64,000 nt of DNA from Lithospermum erythrorhizon. Taxonomy: Eukaryota > Streptophyta > Magnoliopsida > Boraginales > Boraginaceae. This document shows positions 48,880 to 60,379 of the stretch, one piece after another. Location of the stretch: NCBI GenBank assembly GCA_019722365.1, contig JADFUC010001295.1, positions 62,001-126,000 of the forward strand, read 5' to 3'. The stretch's first letter is position 1, and each line of letters starts with the position of its first letter. Position numbers and translations under genes: made by a program. The notes under the pieces were generated by a model that worked only from the letters and a program-made list of their open reading frames with translations, searched no databases and was not told the DNA's origin.

Positions 48880-50380
48880 GCGGCGCTCTTGTGCCGACCA
48901 CATGGCCTTACTGTACTTTCTGCGCTTACCGTGGTTGAAAGAGAAAGCAGTAGGTTGTCTCTTTTACACTTATGATAGCTCTGAGCCGAGATTGAACACA
49001 TATCCGTTAATTGAGCAACATTGTGATCTCTGCATAATCTGACATCCATAATACCGTTCACTTTGCTTGCTGCTCACTAAATGCAAGGTACGATCAAGTG
49101 TTCCTTTGACATATCTCGGGATCGTCCTAGCGCTAAAGATGTGGCTTTTCTTGGATTGCATGAACACTCCAACTCTGAATGTATATGTCGGGTTTTGGAG
49201 CGTTAGTACATGAGACTTCTACTATCTGCCCGATACATTGTTGTATCTCAGTCTTTCCATCATTGATCGCAACTAGAGTTTGGCTCCATTGGGGTAGAAA
49301 TAAAACATATACCCTTCCTTGAACTTTTGGGAAGTATATCTCTACTTGTTATGTTGACGAGAGATATACCTATGTCGGTTCTTTCAACTTCGATCCTAAA
49401 AGTGTTTCTACCAATTCTCGAAACTCCGCTTTTGTTTGAAATCTAACTGACAGGTTTGCCCTTGTTCGTTGAATCTCATCTTTGTCATCTCGATGTGTGA
49501 TCAAATCATCCCACATATCTACGAGGACAGCGATAAACACTTGAACTTTCACGAACAAGCTTGAATCTGCTGGGGCAACATGATAACCACTCTGAACTAG
49601 GAACTCGGCAATTTCTGTGCTCTTGGTGCCTACTTAGTATACGGTGCCTTTTTTTGATTTGCGCACCGCAGATTTGGCCTAGGATTAAATAAATCCTAAG
49701 GTTGGTCGATATAGATATCGCGATCGACCTCCCCGTGAAACCCATTCTTCGCATCCATTTTCTACAATATCCATGACTTCACGCACTCTGAGATAGTAAG
49801 ACCTGACCCCAGTAGTAATCTTTGCCAGCTGGTGAGAATGTCTAGGTCATAGTCAGAGATTCATTACTCACAGAGAGAATCCTCGAAGACACCAACTAGT
49901 CGGAGGCCTTGCGTAGGTAGTACCATCGGAGCCAGAATCTTTAACTTGTAAACCCATTTGCGAGGATATGAGTTTAACACACCTTCGAGGTTTTGATACC
50001 AAATCCAAGTCGATTTTGTTTTAGTGCCAAAATCTTCCTCTCCCAATGTAACTCATAGCTCTGGACTCTTTGAAGCTTCTTGAATGTAGTTGACTCACTG
50101 ACCTCCCATGTATGAAGCTTACATTATTACTTACTGGTTGGCCTCCTATCTCTAGTAGATCTTGTGTGACTCCAGCACGAACTCTGGTGATTGGTTTGCA
50201 CCTCACTTACAGTGTTTCACTGGCAAATCACATTTTCAAGGTCTTCTTGACTTGGTGAATAATAAAACACTTTGTGATTGCCGTTTATCGAACTTTGGTT
50301 CATCACTGATGCAGTGCTTCCCCACTATCTTGAGAGGAATCTTCCTTCAACTTAAATTGAAGCTTTTCTTGCAACTCTTG
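48880..50380 (-). mobile_element. Antisense Ty1/copia RT-RNase H region (block 3), degenerate
   Basis: Read right to left: VKLIS and LQVKDSGSDGTT near 49900-49990 match the 'KLI.CKWVYKVK....G' start of copia RT; DDLITHRDDKDEIQRTRANL and SVRFQTK at 49370-49558 match the 'VDDLI.TG.D...I...K..L...F.MKDLG' block; then DRTLHLV, GYVFNLGS and LLSLSTT near 48900-49110 match RNase H ('STSGY.F.LG' and 'SLSTTEAEY'). Many frameshifts. Its wording differs from blocks 1 and 2, so it is a different element or lineage. Confidence 0.82.
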
Positions 50381-50382
50381 GT

Positions 50383-50747
50383 ATACGTATATAATTTGTA
50401 TATATAAAATGCGTAACTCTAAAATTAACCTCAAAACGTGGCTCAAAATAACTTTTAAATATATTTCATAAAAATAACTCACACAACAACGCTTTTATTT
50501 ATCTAGACCACTCGACATTTCTTTTACAAAACACTTTCTGTTATTTTCTCTTCAACCTTAGTATTTTTTTTTTGCTTGATGATTGAACTTTCTAAAGTTC
50601 ACTATCTGTTATACTACAAAGTTTGCCAAGAACTTGCTATTGGAAATTTAATGCATGAGATTATTTCAACACCTAAACTCTATTATTTGTAGACATATGT
50701 GTAGTATTAGTGATGTATTTTGATGTATTGATGGTGACAATGATGTT
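50383..50747. mobile_element. LTR-like direct repeat, right copy
   Basis: Homologous over about 365 bases to 42295-42682 in the same orientation, with small indels. It borders copia block 3 on its left. If the two copies are the LTRs of one element, the material between them (two pol regions plus another LTR) is too much, so later insertions or rearrangement are needed. Confidence 0.6.
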
Positions 50748-50759
50748 TAACAGAATATA

Positions 50760-53038
50760 TAGGCGGGTTGGGGATTCGGCTCGGCCTGAAAACATCGAGG
50801 CCTTAATTTTTTTATATGGACCGGCTTGAGTTCGTGCACAGGGATAATATTCGGTTAGGTCGGTTTGAATTGTTTGGGCAGATTCAAAATGGTCGGTTCG
50901 AGATGATAAAATAATTCGTCAAATGTAATTAATTGAACAGCTTTTTAAACAGTAGAATATTAATTAAAAATTAAAAAGTGAAACACATGGTACATAATAA
51001 ACAAAAACAATTGATTAATAACACTTAAAAATTGAATACCTTATTGATATCATAGGTAAAATCAAAATCAAACCCCAAGTGAAACAAATCTCAATTAAAA
51101 CTTATTGTATACAACTTAACAAAAAGAACAATTCGGCGCAATTGAATTCCACTTATGTGCAATTCACCGTCGGATCTTCAATTCTTACTTTAATTATAGC
51201 TAATCTTGATTCAAAACTCTATTAAAATCTTGAAACAAACCAGGAGAGAAACGGATTATAGAAGGAGGGGGAGAAAGAGGGAGAAAAATGGTTAATTTGT
51301 TTCATGGTTAAAGTTTATGCTTGGCCGAGATGGAGGAGGAGGCCACGGGGAGGCGGAATGAGTGCAAACACTAGTCCATGCTAACATGTCACGCTAACAC
51401 TAGTGCAACCCATAGTCTAGTCCAGCCCAAACATGTATCACCAATCCAAACCCAAATACGAAGTCATATACCAAGCAATTAAACAACCACTCAGCGGCGC
51501 TACCGCCACCACTACACACATCAACACCTATGCGGCCACCTCCTCTACCATACAGCAACACCGCCTTTATCTCTCACTCACTACGCTCGCTCACTGCTGT
51601 GTCTGCATTGCACGCCTCCTCCCTCCTAATCTTTTTTACCGCCACTACCATCTTCGACCTAGAGCATTTACATTAATATTCACCTATTCATCTCTTTCTA
51701 ATTTATTCTAAAACCTCTTTTAAGATTAATTGGCCATTATTAGTTTTTTCTATACATTCTTGATGCTCTCTTACTTTTGGTTGGTTAGAGATTTTCCATT
51801 TGAATTGTGTAATTAAGCAAAATGGCAATTGAAAAAAACTTCCCATAATCTTCTATCTTAAATTAAGAATACATTTGATGCCTTGTGATGTCATTGTATT
51901 GATTAATGCCAATGATTTATGCTTACAAATGACATATGATGATGACAGACATGAGAATAGCGAATAAAATTCACACATGGCTTTGCGCCTAGTTATAATC
52001 TCATCGAGAGAAAAGCAAGAGTTGATTTTTGCTAGAAGATGCTCACTAGGGAAACAATGTATGCAACTCTACTAATCCAATGAACCCATATAAAAAAAAA
52101 AGATTTTAACTTGATATGACTTTGTTTTCGTACCGATCAAAATCCCACGTATTACACTTGACGATAAAATAGATGAAGTAGAAGAGACGAGCCTTCTAGT
52201 AACATTTAAATCTCTATGAGTGAAGAGACAACAAAAAAGCCAAAACTTTTAAAAAAATAATGGAAGTCATGTAAATTTTGGTTTAGGGTACAGAGATGTT
52301 GAATATGGCCAAGACGGCTTTCGGTGTATCTAATGGAGAAACCCTTAAACTAGCGATCTTTAAGAAACATAGAGTTAGAAGGCTAGATTGGGTCCTGTAG
52401 TTGCAAGTGATGACTCGAACTACTCCAAAACTTTAGCAATATGCCAAAGCCGGCTAACTTACGGTTGCGTGACCAGCATTGTTCTAGCCACCACCTCACA
52501 TAGTATCAATCCGAGGTTTTTATCGGCATTCAGTGCACGCCATCCGGCGATATTAACAACACAGTCTTTCTAGAAGATCACAATATGCGTCCTTACAATT
52601 ATTCCAAACTTCGAGTATTTTTAAATGTAAATCTTCATTTGTAAGTATATTCTCGAGTTGAAAATCCCTTTGGTTATCTATTCCTATCATACATTCTCAA
52701 CAAAATAACTTCCAATATCCACATAAAAACATATTTACATCTGAACCACCTTACTCAAATTCACACTCTTGTGGTTTAGTAGCTTTAGGGCGGCCTTGAG
52801 TTCACAAAGTGTAAACTTCGTAATCTTCAACACCATATAATGTCAGTATAATCCTCTCCATACATATTTTTTACTCATAAATTAGTTTCAAGTACATTTG
52901 TACACATATATACACATTTATGATGAGAAGTATATTTGACTCATAAATTGAATTTCGAGTATAATTGTACTTTCGAAGCATGTATAGTACATATGCCTAT
53001 AAGTACAAACACCTTCGCAGCAGCACTCTTAAGTTAGA

Positions 53039-53100
<62 letters not shown>

Positions 53101-53540
53101 CAAATTTTAAAAGTATATTTTGTACTCAAATATACAAGTGTAGAAATACAATATACTCGAATACAAAATATACACACCTTATAGGTTTCAAAATATATTT
53201 GTACTCCCATATGTGTGTCTAGAGTACAATATATTCTGAATACAAATATATTTATTTTTACTCACACATTATCAGTTCTAGAGTATATGTGTATTCAAAT
53301 ATTAGTCAATAGAGTACATGTATACTCTAAATACATGATTTACACATTCACAAACTAGAGCGAGTTTTTTAGTATATTTGTACTTTCTAATCACTAACTT
53401 TAATACACATATACTCTACAGACCATCATATACACATTCTTAGTAAACTGTTATTCAAGTGCATTTGTACTCTCTAATATATGTGTGCTTAGCATACATA
53501 TGCATCTTTTAAAATGATTACGATTAAAGCTAATATTGAT
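50760..53540. other. Intergenic stretch, unassigned
   Basis: AT-rich with a few mixed-composition patches (50760-50900, 51240-51600). The 92-codon frame at 51433-51711 has no recognisable motif and lies in a patch rich in CACC- and CCTCC-like words; I do not call it a gene. From about 52830 to 53480 there are many TACACAT- and AGTATATTTGTACTC-like units, a degenerate repeat. Confidence 0.4.
53043..53098. repeat. (TA)n microsatellite
   Basis: About 56 bases of uninterrupted AT/TA alternation inside the degenerate repeat area. It creates a spurious open frame encoding alternating Tyr-Ile. Confidence 0.95.
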
Positions 53541-53545
53541 TATCT

Positions 53546-53660
53546 GATGGAAAAAATATTATGCAAAACTTTGTTGTTTAAATCTTAAGAAAACAAAAGC
53601 ATATCGGGATCATTTATCAATATATGATCGAACTACAAAATATATAATGCATATATATTC
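53546..53660 (-). mobile_element. LTR end fragment related to copy D
   Basis: The block GGAAAAAATATTATGCAAAA followed by AACTACAAAATATATAATGC matches the left end of the LTR at 55770-56688. Homology fades after about 53660. It may be the end of a diverged 3' LTR of the same minus-strand element, or an independent copy. Confidence 0.5.
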
Positions 53661-55753
53661 CTTATATAACCAAAATTCTAACTGCGGATTGGTATCTCCT
53701 AAAGAACCCAACAGATATATTCAAGTCATATATTTACTTCCACCATTTATACTTCATAATGAAGATATTATACATACAATAATTATAATTCTCAGAAGAT
53801 GGAAATAAATACCGAGTTTCCTCACGAATATATACATGATGACATAATCTCACCATTAGACCCGGTGTTAAATTAAGTCTACTTGATGATATAAGATTAA
53901 CTTGTGTCCATTTGAGGCGTTTCAAAGTTTGTTTGTCAAAAATAACTACTTGAGTTGTCTCCACGATTGAAGTAAATTTAATTTAAAGATAAGTGTAACT
54001 TTCCAATATGTGAATTTCATTGAATTCGTTGTGTTTCGATTACATTGACCACAATTCTTACTTGTATTACTCAACTAAGTCAAAATTAGAAAGATTTCAT
54101 CAGTTGTGTGTTTAACTTCATTAAAAGCACAATTCTTTACTACATCATCTTATCAAGTACCGCTTTTAAAAGATCAGAATGATGTCATTCCCTGGGATAA
54201 TACATTACTCAAAATTAAGAACTGATACTTAATTAGAACTTGATAGTATTTATATGGTCCTCCACGTACTCTTATCAATTAGATGTATCGTTCAATGACT
54301 TAAATCACCTCGATCCAATTTGTATGTGAACATACAAACTAGACCAATATTAATGTACCTCCCACTTAAAGTCTAGTAGGAGTTGACTAGGTTATCGTTA
54401 CTAGCTCAAGTCTTGTTAAAGTCATTTTCTAGAGTATGACTCGGTTAGTTGTTTACACAAAGAATAGCGGTTATGGCGGTGTATTTAAATAAAATTACAA
54501 AACTGGAGTCATATCAATATATCCTTTTCCATTCCTATTAAAGAAGGCAATAATTAAATTATATAAAATATGCATTTAATAAATACATTAAATGGCATGG
54601 AATGAATGACTCATAAAAGTCAAATCACATCATTAATACTATTAAGTGTGAATGCAATAATCATGCAATAAATGCTAATTATGAGTGAGATAATTACTCT
54701 CAATCAAATTCAAATTTAAATATATGATTGTCAATCATATAAATAACTTCCATTTTTGATTTGTAAATCAAATTAAATCACACATAAATATACAATTAAA
54801 TGTGATTGGAATTAAATTCAAATTTGAATTTATTAACTAGATATAGTTACCATGATTTTATCCTTTCAATAAATAAATATAAAAGGATAAATAATGAAAG
54901 AGAGATTATTGAATTAAAATATTATCATAAAAAATGATAATTACAATTATCATAATAATGAAATGATAATAATTAATCAAAAAACGAAAATAAATTCCAA
55001 AAAATTGGATTAGGATAGCTACAACAACCTAAACGTGAAGAAACGTGTGGACGACCAACCACCGGCCTTCAGCGGCCGACAGAATAGTGGATGCTCTACA
55101 AGATCGAGGAGGCGTGTCTGACGGTGGTGAACACTTTGTTGGCCACCGAGCAGCCTGAAGAGACTTTCTGCGAGGTCGAGCCTCCATTTTTGCTTAATTT
55201 TTTTCAGTTTTCGTTTGGTCAATTCTTTGTAAAAACGATTTGAAGGCTTTAAACTCATCCAAAAATTATGAAATTTGGTACACACATTCCTCACAATTTT
55301 CTTGAACTAGTCAGTAAAATTGCGTGATAAATCAATTTTTCAATAATTAATTATTCAATTAATACTCCAGAAAAACATAAATTATTTTGGGATACTTAAA
55401 CTATTCAAAAAATTATGAAAATTTATGGACATTGTATGATCACGAGAATGCGGAAAAAATGGTGAAGTAATTTTTTTTGTGGAGTTTAAGCCTCTCAAAA
55501 CACATTAAAACTTTCAGATCTTCAATTAAAACAAGTTTAAAATCATTTTATTTCATGAAACATAAATCTAATATCAAAACTATAGTCATGATGAACTTGA
55601 GAAATGCATAACACGCGCACTATATAACTCATGGATTAATTTTCATAGCATATATTAACGTAAATATATATAAACACCAAAATCATCATAAAACAATATA
55701 CAACAGAATTTTTATATAGATGGCAATTAGAAAAGCCTTGCAAAGTTAAACAT
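53661..55753 (-). other. Probable internal leader of the copia element with LTR copy D
   Basis: AT-rich DNA between the LTR fragment and the primer-binding site of copy D. A GC-richer island lies at 55020-55200. No Gag or Pol domain was recognised, so the element would be either non-autonomous or deleted. The 91-codon antisense frame at 55019-55294 matches no known domain. Confidence 0.4.
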
Positions 55754-55768
55754 GCTCTCTTGATACCA
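55754..55768 (-). promoter_or_regulatory. Retrotransposon primer-binding site (initiator Met tRNA type)
   Basis: Read on the minus strand this is TGGTATCAAGAGAGC, close to the TGGTATCAGAGC site that pairs with the 3' end of initiator tRNA-Met in most plant copia elements. It lies one base from the end of LTR copy D, the correct spot after a 5' LTR, and sets the element's direction as minus. Confidence 0.75.
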
Positions 55769-55769
55769 T

Positions 55770-56688
55770 TATTGGAAAAACACTATGCAAAAGCTTATTT
55801 AAATCTTAAACAAAAGTATATCAGGGATCATTAAATTGCAAGTCGGAACTACAAAATATATAATGCATATATATTAAATTAGAACTTATTTGATTAAATA
55901 CATCACCAACAACTCCACGAAGCCTCCTTTGAATTCAAATGCAAACACTTCAAGCGGTAATGCCTACGGATTACTTTACCGAGGAGTGGTTGAATCATGT
56001 CTTTGTGTTTTCTAGAACTAGAACAATTAGTTGATCAAAAATTTTAAAATTTCAATTCTTGTGGTGGAAAAGAAAGAACTTCACCCGGCTTCAATGGGGA
56101 TGGGGACATGAATAACTAGTGTTGGTGTCTAGGTTTTCTATTCATGAAACCTAGTCGTCCAGCTGTGAATATATAAAACATACACTTCGAGAAGCGCAGT
56201 GTATAACCGATTGGCGTTAAAAGGCGACTGGTTAATTAACTCGTTAAATGAAATTAAACACTAACCAAAGATTATTGATAAGTCAACGAGCTTAACTTAC
56301 AGATCAATCAATTAATTAAACTTGCAGACCATTAATTCGGTTCCAATCTGTTATATTTCATACTAAGAGGCGTAGGAGGTCACGTTGCGAGAATCTTGTT
56401 ATTTCAATCAACTCTCTCAATTTAGCAACCTTGTTAATTTCATTCATATGAAATAATAAGCGACCGTATAATAATATAATTGACCATTATTATTATTGAC
56501 GATATGCGTGGGAACTAGCGATACGAAATTTGTGAAGTATTATCATGAGGAACACAGGCTAGTAATTACAATTACTATGATTGACGTTCGTTTATGTAAT
56601 AGCATTCACTTAAACTAGTAAATGAATTGTTATAATAATTATCTCAACGGGCATAATAAATTAAACCAATAACTATTGATTTCCAACA
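55770..56688 (-). mobile_element. Copia-family LTR (copy D), 5' LTR by its primer-binding site
   Basis: About 919 bases. The right end is TTTCCAACA (TGTTGGAAA on the minus strand); the left end is TATTGG, one base from the TGTTGG consensus. It shares the ATGAAATAATAAGCG, TAGTAAATGAATTGTTATAA and GGGCATAATAAA blocks with copies A-C. The adjoining primer-binding site shows it is the 5' LTR of a minus-strand element. Confidence 0.8.
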
Positions 56689-59600
56689 TATCCTCGGATC
56701 CACCGATTCCAAATAATTAACCGGCGAAACAGAACAAGGCCAAACAATTGAACTAATTCTAAAGGCTTAAAACCCCTCAACTCTAGTTTTTCGTACATCA
56801 ATTCAACCATTAGAAGGGGATTGTCGAAGAATCACTTTTCGATTGCCTTAAATTCTCAATTTTACTATAATTTTTTTCAATTTAGAAAACCTAAAATGAA
56901 ACAATTTAATTTTATAAAATAGATTAGAGCAAGAATGTATAAAAATCGACAAATAAATACTATTTTTTATCGGCCTGTATGTACTTATTTCACTTTTTAC
57001 AAATTTAAAATTCATTAAAAATAAAGAAATTTCTCAAAATATTTCGACAAATATTATTTTACGATTCATACGTTTTAGATTCATGGAGATTCGCTGTGTT
57101 TTACGATTCAATTTTGTTAAGTATGATTTGTGTTGATTTATAGAGAAGATTATAGAGAGTAATCTGAAGGAAAGTAGAAAGTGAGTGAGGAGAGAGTGTG
57201 ATTTAGGTGGGTATTATTATTTTAGGGATTTTGTCCTGAATTTTTTAATGATAATTGATGATGTGGTATTATTTTTTGCCACCACCTAGGATGTTAGCAT
57301 GGTGTTGATAGCACCATAGGCTGAGCCGGGTATGGGGGGGGGGGGAGGGGCTATTTACATATTTTTCAAAAAAGAAGGAGCTGAATGATGGATGGATAAT
57401 TGAACTTTTATGCTTGGGCTTGGGCAAATGGGGAGGTTGGTAATGGATCTTTTTAGTTGGACAAAAAATCTCGAGTCAGTGAGCTTTTAGAATCGTTAGG
57501 CAAAAAATCTCTGAATCGGAGGCCGGATGTCGAATCATTGCGCGAGATTCGTGCTTAGAAGATTTCGAACTTAGATTGGACTCTAAAATCTCCAAAATCG
57601 GAGAGTATTGAATCCGAACTATTTAGAGCGAATAATACTTTCCGAGAATCGAATCGAAGATGCGGGTTCATTTACAATCCTATCTAATACCACCATGATG
57701 AGGGTGTTAAAGTGGATTCAACTTCTACTTAATGGGGAGACGTAAGTTGCTGAATTTTGTATTGAAACACACGTGGAGATGGTGTTGAAAGTTTTCAACA
57801 TATTGTTGAAGACTTCCAGTAGTGGGAGCAAGTGGAGGTGGCATATGGCAATTGGCTTGGAGAAAATAAAGACCCCACTTGAGAATATGAGGGTATTGAA
57901 AAAGTTGTAAATTTTTAATAAACAAAAAAATTGTAGAGTGTTAAATTTGAATGGTTGTTAAAGAGAAAAGTCACGAGCTCGTCACCAGAAACGGCCCTGG
58001 ATCACGTACATGGTTGTTGAACAACATTACTTATGTCTCTAAATCCATTTTTCTCGTGTCCTCTCATCTCTACAAACTTTTGAAACTACCTGATGTTATA
58101 AAGTTGAAAACTTTTAATATAAATTCGTTATATAATACTCTAATTTGACCAAAGGTCGAAATTTAACATTGATGGACTTTTGACAATTTTTTCATAAATA
58201 GGTGACTTGTATATTTAGTAGATCTTCTAAGTTGATGCTTATACACTTCTCTAATTTGTGCAAAGGTGAATAAGATTTAATTTTGGTGGACCTTTTTTTT
58301 GGCTAATTTTTGGAATACTTCCATAAAGTTCATGCTAAGTGCTTGTATATTTAATAGATTTATGTTTTTATATACTTGGTGTGTGTGTTCTTTTGAGGGG
58401 ATAAGTTTGTGTTGCATGTTGGGTTTTTTATACTATTTTTCATAAACTTATGGTTTGAGGTTGTCTTTTCAATAAAGGTTGAGATCTTGTTAGAATTTTA
58501 TTGAGCAATGGACAAATATTGCTTAGTATTATGCTCTCTAGGGGTTGGTTGGACTGGATAAAAAATCCGTTCCGGTTCGTTCGGTCGACACGATTTTTGA
58601 TTAAAAACCGATTGACGTGCGGTTTTGAAATAGATTTTTGACCAAGCCGGAATTTGGATCCGATTTATCGGAAACCGGACGAATTATAATCAGTCGGATC
58701 CGGTTCACTATTTCCAATTTAAAAAAAAATAAAAGATAAAAATTTGTTGTTATTTCAAATTTTAGTTGTTTATTAATTTGTTGTCTCTTGTAATTTGTTT
58801 TTGGTTGTTTTTGATTTGTCCTCTTGTAATTTGTTATTATTTTGGATTTTTGAAGCCATCATATATAATAAATAAATTGGAAAAAATATTAGCTTAATTA
58901 TATATAATAATAACAAATTGAGTTAATGAGCTGGCTCACGAGAGAACTTATCACGGAAGCCTCCCGATCGAGGCTTAATGATTATGTAGTCATTAGTACT
59001 TCAATGGGTGTAGCGCAGAGCCTCGGATGGTGCAGGAGCTTAAAAGCGGTGCTTAATGTAACAGCCCACTTGATTAATATCATTAGTACTTCGAAATAAA
59101 TCATAATTATAATTTAGTAGAATGTAACTATTGTATAATGTTAATATATATTAGTCCATGCATGTGCGAATTAACATTTTATCCACGATGTCGATGCGTT
59201 GATAAAATGTTAAGTTAAAATAATAAAATTGATGTGGGCATTTTAAAATTTTAATAGAAAAAGTGGTGTAGACTTTCTTATCCCTATCCTCCCTATAATT
59301 GTTTCCCCCAAATCTCAGAAGAATGGAAACGTAACATTAGCATTTTAATCGTTCACCCTAATTTTCCCACTCTCAAAATTATTATATCTAAACAACGATT
59401 TAATTTATTATCTATGGTACACTCTAATTTAAATTGTTATACATACTTAAAAGCGATGGTAAGTGTTTGGGGAATTGCGAAATGGCTATTGCCCCCTATT
59501 TGAGAGAGGCCAAGTAGTGCATAAATTATGCTTTCCGAGGTAAAATAGTCATTTCGGTGGTAAAAAAACACTATTTGGGTTTCCTTACCTCTCAATCATT

Positions 59601-59995
59601 CCTCCTAACATAAATTTTACAATCTTACTAAAACACTACCACCTTATCACTAAACCTAAAGCTCATCTTCCATTTTGGTCCGGCTCCCCAACCCTGATCC
59701 CCTAGCACCTTAATCTCTAAAGCAACGAGTCGGTTCTACCACTAGGGCTCTTCTCCAGCACAGGTATGTCTCTCTTTCGAGGGTTGATTGTCTGACGATT
59801 ATGCTTTTTGCTGATTGTATTTTTATGTACGATATTGTTGAGGTAAATTATAGTATTGACTAATTGAATAACGAATAAAATGCCCAATTCGAATAATTTA
59901 ATATCGAGTAATCGAATAAAATGCCCAATCCGAATATTGACGAATTTAATATTGAGCTATATTCCTCTCCTATACAGTGTACACAACTACACATA
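56689..59995. other. Intergenic stretch, unassigned
   Basis: AT-rich, with a run of 12 G at 57334-57345 and mixed-composition patches at about 57480-57680 and 58550-58720 (CCGGTTCG-like words). No coding domain was recognised. The last few hundred bases may hold the promoter of the bL33 gene. Confidence 0.4.
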
Positions 59996-60013
59996 GAGGA
60001 ATCCCCAAAACTT

Positions 60014-60048
60014 AAACCCTAAATAAATTCACTCCAAACTTCACTTCA
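60014..60048 (+). promoter_or_regulatory. Telo-box and candidate 5' UTR exon end of the bL33 gene
   Basis: AAACCCTAA, a telo-box, lies at 60014-60022. A donor-like TTCA|GTAAGA follows at 60048/60049, and the acceptor GTTATAG at 60190 lies six bases before the ATG. This predicts a 5' UTR intron of about 140 bases. An alternative donor is CAG|GTATGT at 59763/59764, giving a 427-base intron. Telo-boxes are common in plant ribosomal-protein promoters. Confidence 0.45.
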
Positions 60049-60196
60049 GTAAGATTCCTGATCATAAAAAACTAATCATTAATTTATTTGTTCCTTTTAT
60101 TTATGCATAAAAATGTTAGCTTTAATTGATTTTGATGCATAAAAATCCATTATTTAATTGAGTTGTTATTCCATAATTTTTGTGTTATAGTTAGAA

Positions 60197-60379
60197 ATGG
60201 GTGAGAAGAAGAAGGCAGGAGCAATATTCATAAGGCTGGTATCAGCAGCAGGGACGGGGTTTTTCTATGTGAAGAAGAAGACAAAGAGACTCCAAACCAA
60301 CCAAATCAAACTTGAGTTCAGGAAGTATGATCCACGTGTCAACAAACATGTTTTGTTCACTGAGGCTAAGATGAAATGA
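60197..60379 (+). CDS. Ribosomal protein bL33, nuclear-encoded, probably mitochondrial
   Basis: A single coding exon of 60 codons. The protein contains [20 protein letters not shown] and, after a short linker, [21 protein letters not shown], which cover the whole bL33 family fold ('IRL.S.AGTG.FY......' and 'KL...KYDP...KHV...E.K.K'). It lacks the cysteine pairs of the zinc-binding bL33 form. bL33 is a small protein of the large ribosomal subunit near the E site. Plant plastids encode their own rpl33, so this nuclear copy most likely serves mitochondrial ribosomes; like its relatives it has no obvious cleavable presequence. The start ATG directly follows an intron acceptor. Third gene of a block shared with Arabidopsis as far as I recall. 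Confidence 0.93.
   Translation: MGEKKKAGAIFIRLVSAAGTGFFYVKKKTKRLQTNQIKLEFRKYDPRVNKHVLFTEAKMK

Noticed and set aside
51433..51711. A 92-codon plus-strand open frame with a Thr/His-rich start
   Set aside because: No homologous domain, no promoter or splice context, and skewed codon use consistent with a low-complexity patch.
52965..53222. An 85-codon frame with alternating Tyr-Ile
   Set aside because: Produced by the (TA)n microsatellite.
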